DNA of 64,000 nt, taken from assembly GCA_032358165.1 (NCBI GenBank), contig JAALGY010000032.1, positions 1,488,001 to 1,552,000 on the forward strand, given 5' to 3'. This document shows, one piece after another, positions 1-13,882 of this stretch. The position numbers and the translations under genes were made by a program. The stretch comes from Diplosphaera chodatii (lineage: Eukaryota > Chlorophyta > Trebouxiophyceae > Prasiolales > Stichococcaceae). Below the pieces are notes generated by a model. It had not been told where the DNA came from. It was given only the letters and a program-made list of their open reading frames with translations, and searched no databases. Positions within the stretch are counted from its first letter, which is position 1; the number at the start of each line of letters is the position of its first letter.

Positions 1-181
1 CACCGCGCCCCAGAAGTGTCGACACTATCTATTGAACCCCTATCGTGGAAACAGAAACCTGATGTCTACAGCATACACAAGCAAGGCAAGCTGGAGACAA
101 TGCTGAAACCACTTGCTCTGACTACAGGAGCAACCCCACTCTCAGCCTCCTCTTCTATGTCAATGAACCGACTTTGCCACA

Positions 182-3100
182 TCAATGACTGAACATCTGA
201 CGGGACATCCGGCCAGCTGCACCTGCAGGACTGTCGGACAGCTCCAACAGCGCCATCTTCCGGCGCATTTCCTCAGGCCTGTCGCCGCCACTGCCGCCCG
301 CGGCACCTGGCACCGTCGGCATGTGGGCTGTCGAAGCTCTGGTGCGTGGGCTGCCGTCAGCGGTGCTGCCATGTGCTGTGGGCGAGCCGCCGGCGGCAGT
401 GGCGGCGGGGACTGCAGCGGGCCGGCCGCGCAGGCGGCTGCGGTAGGCGGCGGCCAGGTCGCGGGCGGCGTCGCCGCACAGCAGCCGCGCCGCCGCCGCG
501 AGGATGCCCGCCTCGTAGTTGTACGCCGCCAGCAGACCCAGCAGCGTGCCCTGTAGCCACAGTCGTTCGAAAGTGACGCACCATATGTGTACTGCCTGCT
601 GCAAGATGCAGTGTCACCAGATCGGCTGTCAGGGGGCGTATAACATCGACTGGTCGCTAGCTGAACCGTCCACGGTTCGGTGCACGCCATGTGACAACAA
701 CTCACTCGGCACTCGCCCCAGCGCTGCACCTCCAGCTGGCCCAGCAGCCGGTCGCCAATGGCCTGCAGCGGGATGTACCTGCGGCGCAGGACGTCAGTGA
801 CCGTCAGAGCCGACCTGCATCTGCCGTCAGTGTCACAGAGAAGGACCTGACACAAAGACATGCCACGCCCACCCAGCCATCTGCGAGATGATGACCTCCA
901 TGAAGGAGGTGAACAGGGCCTGCAGCGCCTGCAGCTGCTCCTGCAGTCCGGGCTCCCTCCCCACTGGTGTGCTCCCTGCACACCATGTGGCTTGCAGGGT
1001 GTCACCCCTACGTGGACTGCGCCGTGACCAGCAATGCCGCACCACATCTGCCGCACAGGCGCTGCTAGCTGCCACACTCGGTACGCGGCATATCTGTAGC
1101 CTGAGAACAGCTTTCACCACCTGTGCGGATGAGCGCCAGCGGACTGCCGGGCTGCTCGATGCTCCGCAGCCGCATCAGGCTTGGGCCAGCGCGTGCGGCA
1201 GGGCTCACCGCGGGCGATGGCGGCTGTGGCGGCAGCTCCTGCTCAAGGCGGCGCAGGTCCTGCAGCTGCCGGATGTAGCACTGCAAGAAAGCACACGGCA
1301 GCGTCCTTCCCTGCTGGTCTTCCCTGCTGGACGTGGTGAGCTTGAGGCGACTCTTGACACAATCAGGCACAGGTCCTATCAAATCAGGCACGGTCTCAGC
1401 TCAGGTGTCCGGGGTGCCCGGGTGCAGGAGGCAGCAAGGCCAAGCTCACGCATGGCTGGGCACCTGCAGCAGCGGAAACCAGAGGTCCTCGGCGTCGAGG
1501 TTTGAGGCGGTATCCCCTGCGCAGCGCTGGCACAGGTCGACGGCGGCCTGCCGTGCGGCGGCGGCCGACGCCACCTCCCGCGACACCGCCTCCGCACCCC
1601 TGCGCAGGCTCCTGGGGCAGACCACAAAAAGGCTCGGTGGTCACCATGCTGGTGGCTACACCCGTCGTGTCTGCCTGCGGTCCGCGGGACAACACAAAGA
1701 CTGCAGCTCACCAAGCCCCAGAGTGGGGTGCCCACGACTTGCAGTGCTGGAAACCAAGCTGACGGACCTGGCGGCTGCGGGGGGCGAGCTGACCCCCGTG
1801 CTGCCGTGGAACAGGGCGCCCACATCCGACGAGCCGCTGCGCAGCCGCGTGCCTGTCGTCAGCACGACTGCGCCACATCTCACCGCCGCCACCAGCTGAG
1901 CATTGCACCTACGGCAGTGCGTAGGACACAGCGAGTGGTTGCTTCGCGACCACCGTGGTGGGTCTCATGTGGCTGCTGGGAGTGCAGGTGCGACGACCGT
2001 AGCGCCAGCCAGCTGCTTGCAAGAGCGACAACTTATACACACGGCTGGCCTGGGCACACCTGTCGACGTGGGCCAGGCAGATGCGCAGCGCCGCGGCGTA
2101 GTCGCCCAGGAAGTGCTCCAGCAGGTACGCCTCCGCGTCGTGGACGCCCGCCTCCCGGCACCACCCCATGCACGCGTCCACCCTGCATGCGACATGGGCA
2201 TGCCGCATCAGCTGCACCTCGAGCTTTGGCATGCCCCAAGGGCTGTTGCTGTACGCCGACTTGAAGGTGATGCAGGCAGTGCAGCCAGCTGTGGCAAGGC
2301 ATCTCGAGCAACCAATCTTGCGCACCGGTAGGAGCCGTGCGACTGCAGGAAGGGCAGCACTGCGCGGCGCTCGTACTGGCACAGCAGCCGCACATACAGC
2401 TCGCAGGTGTCCTCCCGCGCCATCAGCGCCCCGTGCACCGCCGCAGCGCCCCCCCTGCAGCAGCGTGGCATGACCGCTGAGAGCGCCTTGCAGTGTTTTA
2501 AACAACAGGAGGAGACCTGCCTGCACTAGCTGTGGCGTCCTGCGCTGTGTCCTCTGCTTGCATCGCCCAATAACACTACAAACTGCTACTAGGTTAGAAG
2601 GGCGCAAGCGCCCTGCTTCCAACCTGCTGCTGCTGGCGGGACCGTCGCCGCGGTCCAGTGCTGCAAGCGCCGCAGAAGCTGAGGAATTCCCATCAGAGTC
2701 GCTGTTCTGTGCCACCTCTAGCGCACCCTGCAGCAGTGACTGCGATCAATAGGCTGGTGTTTGCATTCAGACAGGTAGGTTGCCTACGGTGCGACATCAT
2801 ACCACAGGGAAGCACACCAGCAGCTGCAGTACGTGTTACATGATGTTGCAGGCCATACTCCGGTTTGACTGCACCACCTTGAGGTACTTGAACTGCAGCT
2901 CGGGCTGCGGGCCCATCGAGTGCACGATGGCGGCGTGCTCGCGTGGCATGCGCCGCAGGATGAGCCCTGCCGCAGCTCTTGCATCCGCGGCTGTGAGCTG
3001 CACCATGGCCTGGGCTCGCATCCATACAACAGATGTGGGACGGTGCAATGATGCAGCACGGTCACGCTGTCGGACACGCTGCCATCAGGCAGACACACGG

Positions 3101-6100
3101 GAATGTCAATCAGAGAAAACTGCAGATGACTGCACACGACCTGCTAGATACTGTTGTCTGGCCGCAGTGCACCAAAGCGCGGCAGCGCAGGCGGCTCACC
3201 TGCAGCACGGCGGTGCGGAAGGCGCCCGCACGCCGCGGCGAACCCATCTCCACATCGTCCAGCGTGTCCTCAATGTACTTCACAGCCGACGCTGCATCAC
3301 TGCACCAAGTGGCACACACGAAACCCTGAGCCTGCTGCTGATCCGTGCCAGGCACACTGAGCCTGACGCGTCTGTTAAGGAACTCTGCCACTGACGCCCA
3401 GCGTCCGCCTGAACATGCGATCGTGCGTCTGATGATACTGATGATACAGTGTATGCTGCAGCTGGCATACCTGGCTGAGCGTAGCAGGCTGGTGATTGCG
3501 GCGCCATAGTCGCCAGCCTGGTGCAGCGTCATTGCTTCTGCCCGCAAAAAGTGCGCCTGCAGTGCCAGCGCCCGCACACGGGCCACATCCGCTGCGCTGT
3601 GCACGCAGCCGAGCAGCAGTCGTGCGACTTTGTCTGTCAGCTCATGGTCTATTGCTGCTGACGCAGGCGAGGCGTACAGCAAAGATATCGCACAGGTCGT
3701 GACGGTGCAAACTTGAGGCAATTGTGCCCTTTGCTGGTGACTATATGGTGGTGACTTGACCAAGAGAATAGCGGCGCACTCCAGGCGGGCAGTGTGGCCA
3801 GGGGTGTAGGAGCTGGCGTGCTTTACGACATTGATGAAGCGCTGCTCCCGCAGCTCTGCGGCCGGCGCAGCCTGTTCCGGCAGCCACGGCCCGCCAGCAA
3901 GGTAACCGAGCACCTGCGCCCACCCCACTCCAAGTGCATGCACCGCCAAAACCATGGCAATTGGACTTGCAACTCTGATGCGTTGCTAAGCGTGTTCGAA
4001 TCTGATGCATGGCAGATCGCTGGCTGCTACAACACAGGAGAGCATGCCATGAGATTAAGGTGCACCTTCATGACAGTCTCTGGCGCTGCAGTGGCCCGAC
4101 CGTCCCCCAGGTGGGTTGCCAGGAAGTCCAGTGCCCAGGCTGTCTGACTGCTGTGAGCATCATGGGCACCCTTGGCAGCATCAGGTGCACCCTGCCCCTT
4201 ACTGAACGCGCCTTCTGACAGCAGCACAGCCACTGCATCTACCACCGCCTGAAGTTGGAACACCAGGGTGTGTGCACCACCTCAGCTTCTGCGGCATCAA
4301 CAGTGCAAGCAGCACATCAGTGCATTGTGAGCGCATGACAGACTGCTCAGGTGCATGCCAACAGGTGTGCAGCGTCCAGCACCTGCGTGGCAGAGCGCGC
4401 GTCGGGGCCCCCTGGCGGAGGTGCTGCGCAGGGGGCGGCGGCGTCCAGCAGGTCCGAGTCCAGCGCGTCCCAGCCCGCCAGGCCCTCCTGCAGCACCGCC
4501 AGCGAGGCCGCGGGGTGGAAGGCCACCAGCCGCCGCAGCGCTGAGTGCGGCCCTGAGCATGGATCTCGCCCACTTGATTCTTAGCTTATGACTGAGTGCA
4601 TCATGGCCACATCTCGGGGCTTCACCTGCTATTGTTTGCTGTCGTCATAGCAGCATACCTGGCAGTGCCTGCTGCAGCTGCTCGGGCGATGTGCTGTTGG
4701 CGCTGCCGCCGAGGCTGCGCCACAGCTGGAACATGGCGACCGGTGTTGCATACAGCAGCAACCCTGCACATACATGTCATGTGCCGTCGAACAGGCAGGC
4801 CACAACTGCTGTCACAGTCGGACCGCATTGCACCACAAGAGCAGCAGCACATGTCCTGGTAAGATAGCAGTAACATGCTGAGCAGCGCATCACGGCAGTC
4901 ACTCACCCAGCATGCCTGCCTTGACAAGGCCGGCCTTCGTTGCTGGCAGTGGCCCAGCACCAGGCGGGAACTGCTGTTGCGACAGGCAGCACCGCACATA
5001 GACCAGCAGTTTGTAGCCAGCTGCCTGCTGCACCTCTGACACCACTGGCTTTCCTGCCCTGCTGCCTTGATCAGCATCTGCAGTCATCGCGCTGCCCGGC
5101 ACGATTGCAAGTGCTAGCAGCAGCTCAACAGCCGGGGCAATGTAGTCGTCGAGGCCGCGTGTCAAAATGTAGGTGAGCGCGCTGTAAAGGTGGTGCGTGC
5201 GGCACAACTTCACAACCTGTACACGGAAGGCGCACAGCGTCAGAGCAATTTTCCGAGTGCTCACACTTCCGTGCCTTGCCATCAAGATGCAGTGCTGTGG
5301 CGGTGCAGGGTTGAGACAGCAGCCTGTTCATTGCTGTGAACGACGGTTCACAACCTGTCTCTATGGCCGCCCCTGTCACCTGGCTGAAGTCGAGGGAGGC
5401 GATGTCCATGTGCAGCACGCAGCGCTCCACCTGCTCCGGCTGGCCGCGCACCACGCAGTGCTCCACCAGCGCCTGCACACATCAACACGGACAACCTGTG
5501 ACTCCTTTATGGAGTGCATAGGCTGTCGCTTTTGTGCTTCTTTCTGCACCCCTATCATGTGCTGGTGCTGCTTCTTAAGGCAAGCGATACCTGGGGAGCA
5601 GCCTGCTGGCTGCTGGCATGCAGGTTTGGCGCGCTGATTCAGAGCAGCGATTGCAGCTGTCGAGCCCCACCTGGACGACTTCGGGTGCAGGGCTGGGCAC
5701 CTCGTCTGCCAGAATGTGCGGCTGCAGCGCTGCCAGGAACGCATCTGCGGCTGCATACGCCTGCAAGACTGGCACACACAGGTCGCACAGTGCACGAAGA
5801 GCAAGGCACACTATTGGACGTGGGCAGCAGACTGCATGCGGGGCAACGACATGTCGCACAGATCACCTGAAAGCGTGGAAACACATCTTCCCACAGGATG
5901 TCCAGCCGCGACACAAGGATGCACGCCTTGATCACGACCTCGGCAGCAGTCCTCAACTGCATCCGCAGAGCAGTGTGCGGTGTTGAACTGTCGTGCTTGC
6001 CTGCTGCTCAAGGGCTGCATACCGAACTGCGATCACATGGGCTGCTTGCAGAGGGCGCATGTGGCTACAGCTACCCGAGCACTTGTCTGCGCCTCGTCAG

Positions 6101-9100
6101 CATTGGCCAGTGATCCCTCAGCCAGCACGCTGTCGATGTACCCCTGCAGCGCCTGCACCAAGCTGCTGGCCACCTGTCCAGCGTCGTCCCCGCCACTGCC
6201 GTCTGCTGTTGTTGCAGCGTGCCACTGCAGCGGACCAAAAGAAGGGCATTGCTTCATGACACCGGGTAGAAGCAGATCGAATCGTTGCATCAACTTGGTG
6301 GCCAACGTACAACAGCAGATTCTGCATCAAGCAGCACCAACCTGCAATGCAATGTCGACTGCCGGGGCCCACTGCTCCAAGCTGCACAGTGTAGCAACAC
6401 GCTCAGGCCACGCCAGTTGCCGCACCATTCGCACCCCTGTACATGTGCAGTCTACACTACCGTAACTGCATGTATTGGCAATAATGAAGCAACAGCCTGT
6501 ACAATGGAAGACATGAACTATCGGATTGATCTTTGCAACATCATGCCAGGCGCATGCCAGCACCTGATTGGCACAACAATGCCAGCCTGCCCAATTGTGT
6601 GCACAGCGCGTTGTGGAACACTGTATGAAGGCCGCTTTGCGTGTCAAAGCCCAGGCTGCGCCCAGCCAGCGGTTCGCTGAGCTGCACTGTATCTTGCACC
6701 TGATCTGCAAGAGTGCGCAGATGCAGCTGAGCGATCCTTTGCACCAGCACCATAGCAAGGTATCACTTGTGATGGTGAAGCAAAATGCACAGCGCAGTGA
6801 CATCCTAGACGGGGCATACTATGCACAGGCTATGTGGCAGCGCTGTACTTGGTCCAGAGTACAGCCGCAGAGTGGCGTCAGCGGCGGTGCTGCTGATGAC
6901 GGCCAGCCTACGGGCTGCCAGCCATGCGATGCCCGCCGCCGGCTGTGGCACGGACCACATGTGCACCATCCGCGCCGGCGGCAGCGCGGGCTGCCCAGGG
7001 GCAGTGGACGCCTCTGGCTGCATGGCGCTGCTGCTGCTGGTGCTGCTGCCGAGGCCAGCAGCGTCTGGTAGCCTGGCGCGGAGGCCCATGACGCTGCGCA
7101 GCAGCGTGTCTTCGCCAGACTCTGGCGCCCGGCCCTGCGGCGGGAATCCCGTGGCACTCAATAGTCACAACGGCGGAGGCACTGCCTGCTGGGCTGCCCA
7201 GGCTATGGGAGCCTGGATAGGGTAAACAACGGCGGGCGCAGGAGGCGCACTGATCTCACCTGCAGGGGTGTAGCGGGAAGCACAGGCACGTCCACCAGCA
7301 CGATCTGGCAATCCCAGGCCATGGCCACTGTCGCCTCCATGAACTTCCTAACAGCGCCTGCAGGTAAGAATAAATGCAATGACCAGGTGCACTTCCTGGT
7401 GACCATGTGCATGATAATCATTCGCCAGGCAGCACGCACAATCAGGCAATGAACGATTAATGATTCGGCAAGAATTTGCTCCGTGCTAGGAGTATACTCA
7501 GACTGCCAAGTGCATTACCCACCCTGCTGTGGCGCCTTGAGGTGCCAGGCAGCGTAGGGTATGCAGCCTGGCGGCGCATCAGGCGGGCGTGCAATGGTGT
7601 GCAGAATGACAAACCGTCCATCCGGTGCACAGCTGCACACATAGATTGCATGCGGTCCTCCCAGCATTACGAGTGACTCGGCGGCAGCAGCTTCCTGCAG
7701 ATGTTCATCTGGTGACATTTCACGACAGCGAAATCGACCACTTACAGAGCAACCCATGCATCAGGAGGAATGCAGAGATGACAAGTGAGCAGGCTGACCT
7801 GAGCAGCCGGGGCCTGGATATGTGTCAACGTTGTCAGGATGCAGATGGGTCCTAGAGACCGGCCTTGCAGCAGTGGGACGGGTGCAGCGGCCTTCGTCAG
7901 GCGGCCTGTCAGTTGGCACACACGATCGTCAGCTTGGATTGGACATGTGGCAAATGCATGTGCTGGTGTCAACCTCAGTTGCAGGGCGCACCCATGATGC
8001 TGATGTATGCTGTGACGTTGTGGAACACAAGCCTGCCGCGCGTGTCCGCTGTGAGCGCTGCCTGGCTGGCGCCGTCCAGGAACACACATGCTGACACCGC
8101 CGCTGCATGTGCATCTGCAGATGCAGCAGCTCACTTCACGTACAGCTGCTGGGAGCTGAACCAAGAGCGGCAATCGCCAGCCAGTCTGTGAGCACGCACA
8201 TGCTCACCTCGGATGGTCTTGACGGCCTCCCAGATGCTGCGGTGCCACTGCCACAGCACCACCGCCCCGCTGACGTGGCCCGCCAGCAGCATGCTGCCAG
8301 ATGCGTTGAACGTCAGAGCTGACACCGCCTCCCTGTCCCCAGGTCGGGCGTCGCCAAGCGTGACGACCCGCCCGGCCCTGTTGCCATGCACAATGGGGCA
8401 TAGTCTCTGCTGCCAAGGTGAACAGCCAGACAGGGTGTGCGTCAGAGAGCTGACCTGTACTACAGGACACATACTCTGGCTGCCTTGTCACCTTGACGCG
8501 CCACCCTCTGGCGCATTGGAGCTCCACGGCATTTGCAGGCACACCACCCCCGAGGACATACCAACGGCGACCAGTGCATGCTGTGCAGCGACTGCAACTG
8601 CTGTTCTTGTACCCAGCGCCTGCATCCGCGGCATCAGTATCGCCGTGCTGGTCCTTGCAGCAGCTTGCGAGTAGAGCAGGCAATCGTTACTCAATTCGCA
8701 ATAGCATGTGAGCTGACAATCGCAGGTCACATAGGCACCTGCCGCTGCTGATCGGTTGCCTGGCTGTCAACAGCCAGTGCCCTGTCGACCCGCAGGAGCA
8801 CAATCCTGCCGACTGTGTTGCCATTGCGGTCTGCAAGGCCTTGCGCAGGCAGGCTGGACCGCTCTGCTGCCAGGCTGGACCGCAGCGCCGCCCGCCTGCT
8901 GGCACCGTCTGCTGCTGCCGGCCGCTGCGGTCCTGATCACACAGCACTAGGCTGCTGAGCAACATCGGCGCAAGTTCGCACTGCATGATTGGATCATGCA
9001 TAAGGCCCAGGCAACGAAGGCCAGCTCAGCAGGACAACTGGGTGGTATCTGTCGTCAAGACGACAGTATCATATAGGAGGAGCCAGTACCTGTCAGCAGG

Positions 9101-11107
9101 CTGCGCTCCAATTCTTCTGCCTGGGCGAGCGCCACCATATGCTGTGCAGGTGGCTCTGGTGGGTGTTGCGCTGCTGCAGTGTCAACAGAGGCAGGCTGCG
9201 AAGCTGCAGTGCCGGCCTCTGAAAAGCTGCGCGTGTGCGCTGCTGGCCTTGTGTCAGCTGTTGAGAGTGGCGGCAGCCGCACGCGGTGCAAATCACTTGT
9301 GGCGTCTGGCAGGCTGGTTGGATCAGCCACTCCTATGTCTGCAGGGCTGGACTCCAGAACAGACTGCTGTCCTGGCGGCTGGTGCGCAGGAGCTGTTGAC
9401 AGAGTCACGGCAGCTGGAGGGCTGGCAGCTGTTGCTGGATCTGGCATTTGGAGTGGCAGCAGATTGCCATCTGCAGGGTGTGGTTCCGCTGACCCAGCGC
9501 CAACTCCCTCTGCAGCGGCTGCCGGCATCGCCAAGCCTGGCACAGCACTGGCCCCGCCAGCCTGACTGCTGGGCTCAGCAACCTCATCAGAAGGAGCTGC
9601 TGACAGCGAGCTGAGCGATGAGAGCGACGCTGTTTCCAGTGCAGTCTGCTGCGCTGCGCTGCCTGCATTCAGCAGCTACAGTGATGATATGAGCTGCAAT
9701 GTATCGCAAGATGCAGCAGCCAAAGAGGTAATCTCACCTGCAGGCACCACGAGGCTGCCGTCAGCAGCCTCGTCGTCCAGGCCCATGCTGCTGAGTGCAT
9801 CAAGCGAGGTCAGCTCGGAGGCTGTCTCGGCTGCGGACTGAGCTGAATCGGCCACTCCAGCTGCTGCTGCCTCTGTTGCTGCTTGTGCTGCCTGTGCTGC
9901 TGTGGGGTCCAGGTCAGCCGCAGCTGGAGCCTCTGCAGCAGGTGAGGGACAGCTGGCCATGCCAACTAGAACCTTGGACATCGTGCATGCACACACAACA
10001 TCTATCATGCGTGCTTCATGGTCATGAGCTTAGGGAACCTGTCTGCATGGGGTCCACTGATGCATCGCTGAGATCACTCAACCCTGATGCGCTGCGACCA
10101 AGCCCTGCACGCGTGTGCATGTGCCTGAGTCTCGACGGCGTTCGGTGTGGCCACCATGAACAATCTCAGCAAGCTTGCGCACACGTGTATAGCTTACCTT
10201 CAGGCGCTGGACTGCTGACAGACCATGCAGCTGGCTGCTCAGACGCTCCTGACACATCTTCTTCACTGCTCTGCTGCATTGCTGCAGATGGTGCTTGTGC
10301 AAGTGCTGCTGGTGATGCGGATTGTATAGCTGTGTCCTCCCCCACATCCGACACCACCACAATGTTTGCGCTGCCGTGGACCTGGCGTCGCGTGCTGGTC
10401 GATGCAGGCTTTGCTGCGGAGGCTTCCAAAGGCTGGTCCTGGTGGTCTCTGCTATCCTGACTGCCTGGCAAGGGCCGCATGGCAGGCGCCACATCGCCGA
10501 TGCCCAGGCCATGCTGTGCTGCTGCTGCACTAGCTGCTGAGCCATCGCTCTCACCTGCATCCGACTGTGATTGGGCTGCAGAGCTGTGGTCTGGCAACCT
10601 TCTGTCTGACGCAGCTGCGGCCGGCCTGTGATCATGTGGAGCTGCAGCCAAGCGGCGAGCCTGCAAGCCCAGGGCCACTTCGCCTGGCGGCGCTGCTGCA
10701 TCTGATGGCTGCCGCGTCGAGCCTGTTTCCGCAGGCAGCTGTGGTGCCTGCCCTGTACTTACGGGACGCTGCAGACCCGGCTGCGTAGCAGCCACAGCGC
10801 CCTCCTCGACATCTGCAAGATCAGCAAACACATCTGTGTGTGTCGATTGGGTCTGGTTGGAGCGTTGCATGTCAGTCAGCCAGATATGCCAGCCACGCAT
10901 CAAGTGGTATAAGGCTCACCGTTTGTGGCTGGATCGCCTGGAGCCTGCTGCTGCGGCTTTGCGGCGTCCTGCATGGACTAGCAAGCTGATGAACACGAGC
11001 CGCAAACATGGCCCCTTCCAAACAATGGGGCAAAACGGCATGAAATGTGTGTCTACCTCTTCGTCGCTGGATAGCAGTTCGTCGAGAAGGTCGTCGACCG
11101 TGGTCAT
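182..11107 (-). CDS. VPS8: VPS8-like subunit of the CORVET tethering complex
   Basis: Many short exons on the minus strand together read like VPS8, the CORVET subunit that tethers endosomes through Rab5. The start at 11107 opens an acidic N-terminus, MTTVDDLLDELLSSDEEVD, as in plant VPS8. An exon near 8.2-8.4 kb reads SALTFNASGSMLLAGHVSG, the WD40-like propeller signature of the family. The helical C-terminal half follows: LCRTHHLYSALTYILTRGL (about 5.2 kb), HMDIASLDFSQV (about 5.4 kb), VRLLCQYERRAVLPFLQSHG (about 2.4 kb), HDAEAYLLEHFLGDYAAAL (about 2.1 kb) and TLLGLLAAYNYEAGIL (about 0.55 kb). The open frame stops at 182. The C-terminal RING domain found in most VPS8 proteins is not visible; it may lie in an exon beyond the window or be missing. 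Between 7 and 11 kb are low-complexity Ala/Ser/Gln-rich stretches. The family call is firm; individual exon borders were not all fixed. Confidence 0.85.
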
Positions 11108-11704
11108 CCTTCCGACACATCAGATCATGTGCGCTCCGGAGTGACCATCAATGCACCGGCGACATCTTTGCAAGTCAACGTATACAGCATTTTGGTGACG
11201 TCAAACACACACGACAACAATGCAACATGCGTCTGGGACATGAAATGCGCTGCGATGCTGCGAACGAGTGTTTAGCAGCATGCTTCGCCCCCTGAACCCA
11301 GCAGGCACAGCACATGTGACCTCTGTGACACTGTAATCACTTGTGACGGATGGAGCGGTGCTGCTACCATACCAAGTCCTTTGGCGCCACCTTTACCAGC
11401 AGCGCTATCTGACGTCGAGCGGCAGCACTTGGCAAATGTGCCAGAGAGCAGAGACTGATCCACTTTCACAACCTCAGCATGCGCTTCAGGCACACACAAC
11501 CACGGCAATGCAAAGCCGATGAATATCGTTCGTTCAATGAACCCAAAAGAATAACGCACCCCAACTCTGCCTAACGTCCTCAAAGTTTGGTTGAGAACCG
11601 GTGTCAGCGCACCATATGATCATCTGTTGCTAGTGGCAGATGGCAGATGCTGTGTGCATTCGGGATGTTGAGCGCTGGTTCACCGCGCCTGGCGGCAGCC
11701 GCCT
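11108..11704. other. Intergenic region between VPS8 and the glycosyltransferase
   Basis: About 600 bases between the VPS8 start and the stop of the upstream minus-strand glycosyltransferase. It should hold that gene's 3' UTR and the VPS8 promoter. A minus-strand open frame at 11272-11583 (104 codons) has a hydrophobic segment but no recognisable family, so it is not called as a gene. Confidence 0.5.
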
Positions 11705-13882
11705 CTACAGTCCTAGGAACGGGTCTGCCTTGACAGTGCCATTCTCACAGGGCACCAATCCCTCGACTGCTGGCGAGCCGGACACCATGTAGAAGGCTTC
11801 GATGGCTTGCCGCCAGTCTGCATGCCGCGGGGTGCACATCTGCATGCCCTCCGTCTCATACACGCAGTCGCCCCTGCGGAGCATGCACACCGCTGTGTGG
11901 CACACGTGCACAGCTGCTGAGATCTCCTAGCTTCTGCGGATGCCCAGGCAACTATGCCACATGCCGACTGTCAGATTGCGCATCCCATGGTCCCACGAAG
12001 TGCACCTGTAGTAGGCTGCCCGATCACGCAGATTGGTTATTAGGCCCGAGTGCCACTTGACATGCCACACGCTATACTGCTTGCTGCCTTCCTGCGCTTG
12101 CCAGGGCCTGTCGCCCGCGTACAGCGGCTTCCAGCCCGGCGCATCGTACCTGCATTGTGCCAAGGTGTTCAAAACGAGCAAAACATGGCGCTTCCCAGCA
12201 AGTCGCAAGGCAACTGGATGACCTGCTAGTGCAAGTCAGGCACTGCTGGCTGTGTGTGTAACGTCAGGTCGCACCATGAGGGTGTCACCCACCTGGATGG
12301 AAAGTGCGCATAGGGGGTAAGGTACACGTGGCTGTCCAGCTTGGCAGGCTCAGTGCCCTCAGAGCCGAGGCAATCCTTTACAATGCCCGATGCAGGAGGC
12401 ATCGCCGCCACTTCGCTGCATGCCGAAAAGTACGCCTTGGCGTGCTGTGGCAGGACCACATGGTGGTTCTCGTCATCAGTCCGTAGGAACCCCTGCACGC
12501 AACCATGACCTGTGTCAGTGACGTATGCAGGACTGGGCCCCGGGACACGGGGCGCCGGCTGCAACTGGCCATGCACAGTTCTGAAAAGGGCAACCTCTGC
12601 ATGCAGCAGTGACACAATCTGGGGATGGCGGCTGCAGCCATTGGCAGAGGGCCCCACCTTGAAGGCGATGATGCGCTGGCGCGGCCCCGCAACCTGCTCC
12701 ACCACGCGGCACTCGACGGGGAACTGCTGCAGGATGTGTGGCGACGGCAGCACGCGGCGCAGCGCCCCCCGCGGCGCCAGCCGGTCGACCAGGGAGCCCT
12801 GAATGAAGGTCGCGTTCTCCCGCTCCGCCTGGCTGATGACTTGCCTGTGCACGCGGAGCACGGAGGTGGTGTCAGCCAGGTGCCAAGGTCTGAACAAGTG
12901 CCTGCAGAAGGTGGCGACGCAGCGTGTGCCAGAGTCCCCCGCGCCTGCCGACTGCTGCACCATACTGCACTCTCGCTTGCCTGAGCAACAGGCCGCCGGT
13001 GTCCAGGAGCTCGTCCACATCCAGGCGCACGATCCAGCAGTCTGGATTGGTGATGACTTCCATCGTCACCTCCAGGAACTTGATCGCCGCACGTGTGCTG
13101 CTGTACTGATCTGCCCAGTTCCTGCAGGCAGCACCACAGCTAGCTCCGGTCCCATCACTGGGCGTTCCGTGACCAACAGTGCAGCAGCTGCATCGACACC
13201 GGGCCACACCGTCACGGTGCACACCATGCACACCTGAATGCAAAGTTATTGCTGCGCAGGAATGCTTGCGTTCGACCATAGCCTGCAGCCACATTGCCGT
13301 TGTTAGCAAGAGGGCTACCATCGCATCACAGCATCACAGGTCCATCTTCTACATTCACACCTTCAACCGCAAGAAAGGCACTCACTCGACTTTGGAGCGT
13401 CTGAGAACGCCGGGTTATGGTGCAGTACAAAGATGAAGCGATCGTATGGGACGCCCAGGTCATGGTAGTACTCAATGAAGTGGCGGATCATGCCATCGCC
13501 GCCATAATCCACACCCACCATCGCGTACACCCAGATGCTGCATGTGCGCCGCACGAGGAGTCAGTTGATCAATACAGCAGCGGCACTTCACTGCAGTATA
13601 TAACCTAGAAGATGCCAACTCACTTTCCAGTGTAGACGCCATCGGGAGTGAGGGGCAGCCCAATCGCGCCGGCCCCTGCCTGCACATGGCTGCCCACGCT
13701 TGCCAGCTGTGCATGGTGCACGTACCCGCAAAAGGCCAGCACGAAGGCGATACTGAGTGTCAGCAGCTGGAACGCCCTGCAGCACGCACAAAAAGCGTCT
13801 CAGTCAAGGCGCGCAGACTGGACGTGTGTTGAAGTCGCGGTGCTGGATACATCGCGGCAGCCTTCTTGTTCAGCTTCATCAT
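11705..13882 (-). CDS. Type II membrane glycosyltransferase (GT2/GT92-like)
   Basis: The first exon (ATG at 13882) joins an exon near 13790 in phase: MMKLNKKAAA, then a hydrophobic anchor LLTLSIAFVLAFCGYVHHA. This is the short cytoplasmic tail plus signal anchor expected of a Golgi type II protein. The next exon has DYGGDGMIRHFIEYYHDLGV, the family pattern in which a nucleotide-sugar-binding fold begins. A later exon has NPDCWIVRLDVDELLD, whose DVDE matches the metal-binding DxD-type motif. Downstream exons carry YFSACSEVAAMPPASG, WHVKWHSGLITNLRDRAAYY and a tail ending KADPFLGL. The substrate cannot be read from sequence. It resembles the Glyco_tranf_2_4/GT92 group, enzymes that add sugars to secreted glycans or proteins. 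It diverges from the MTQ2 gene across a 0.7 kb gap. Confidence 0.65.

Noticed and set aside
11272..11583. 104-codon minus-strand frame between VPS8 and the glycosyltransferase
   Set aside because: No homologous motif, no splice support, and it sits where a 3' UTR is expected.
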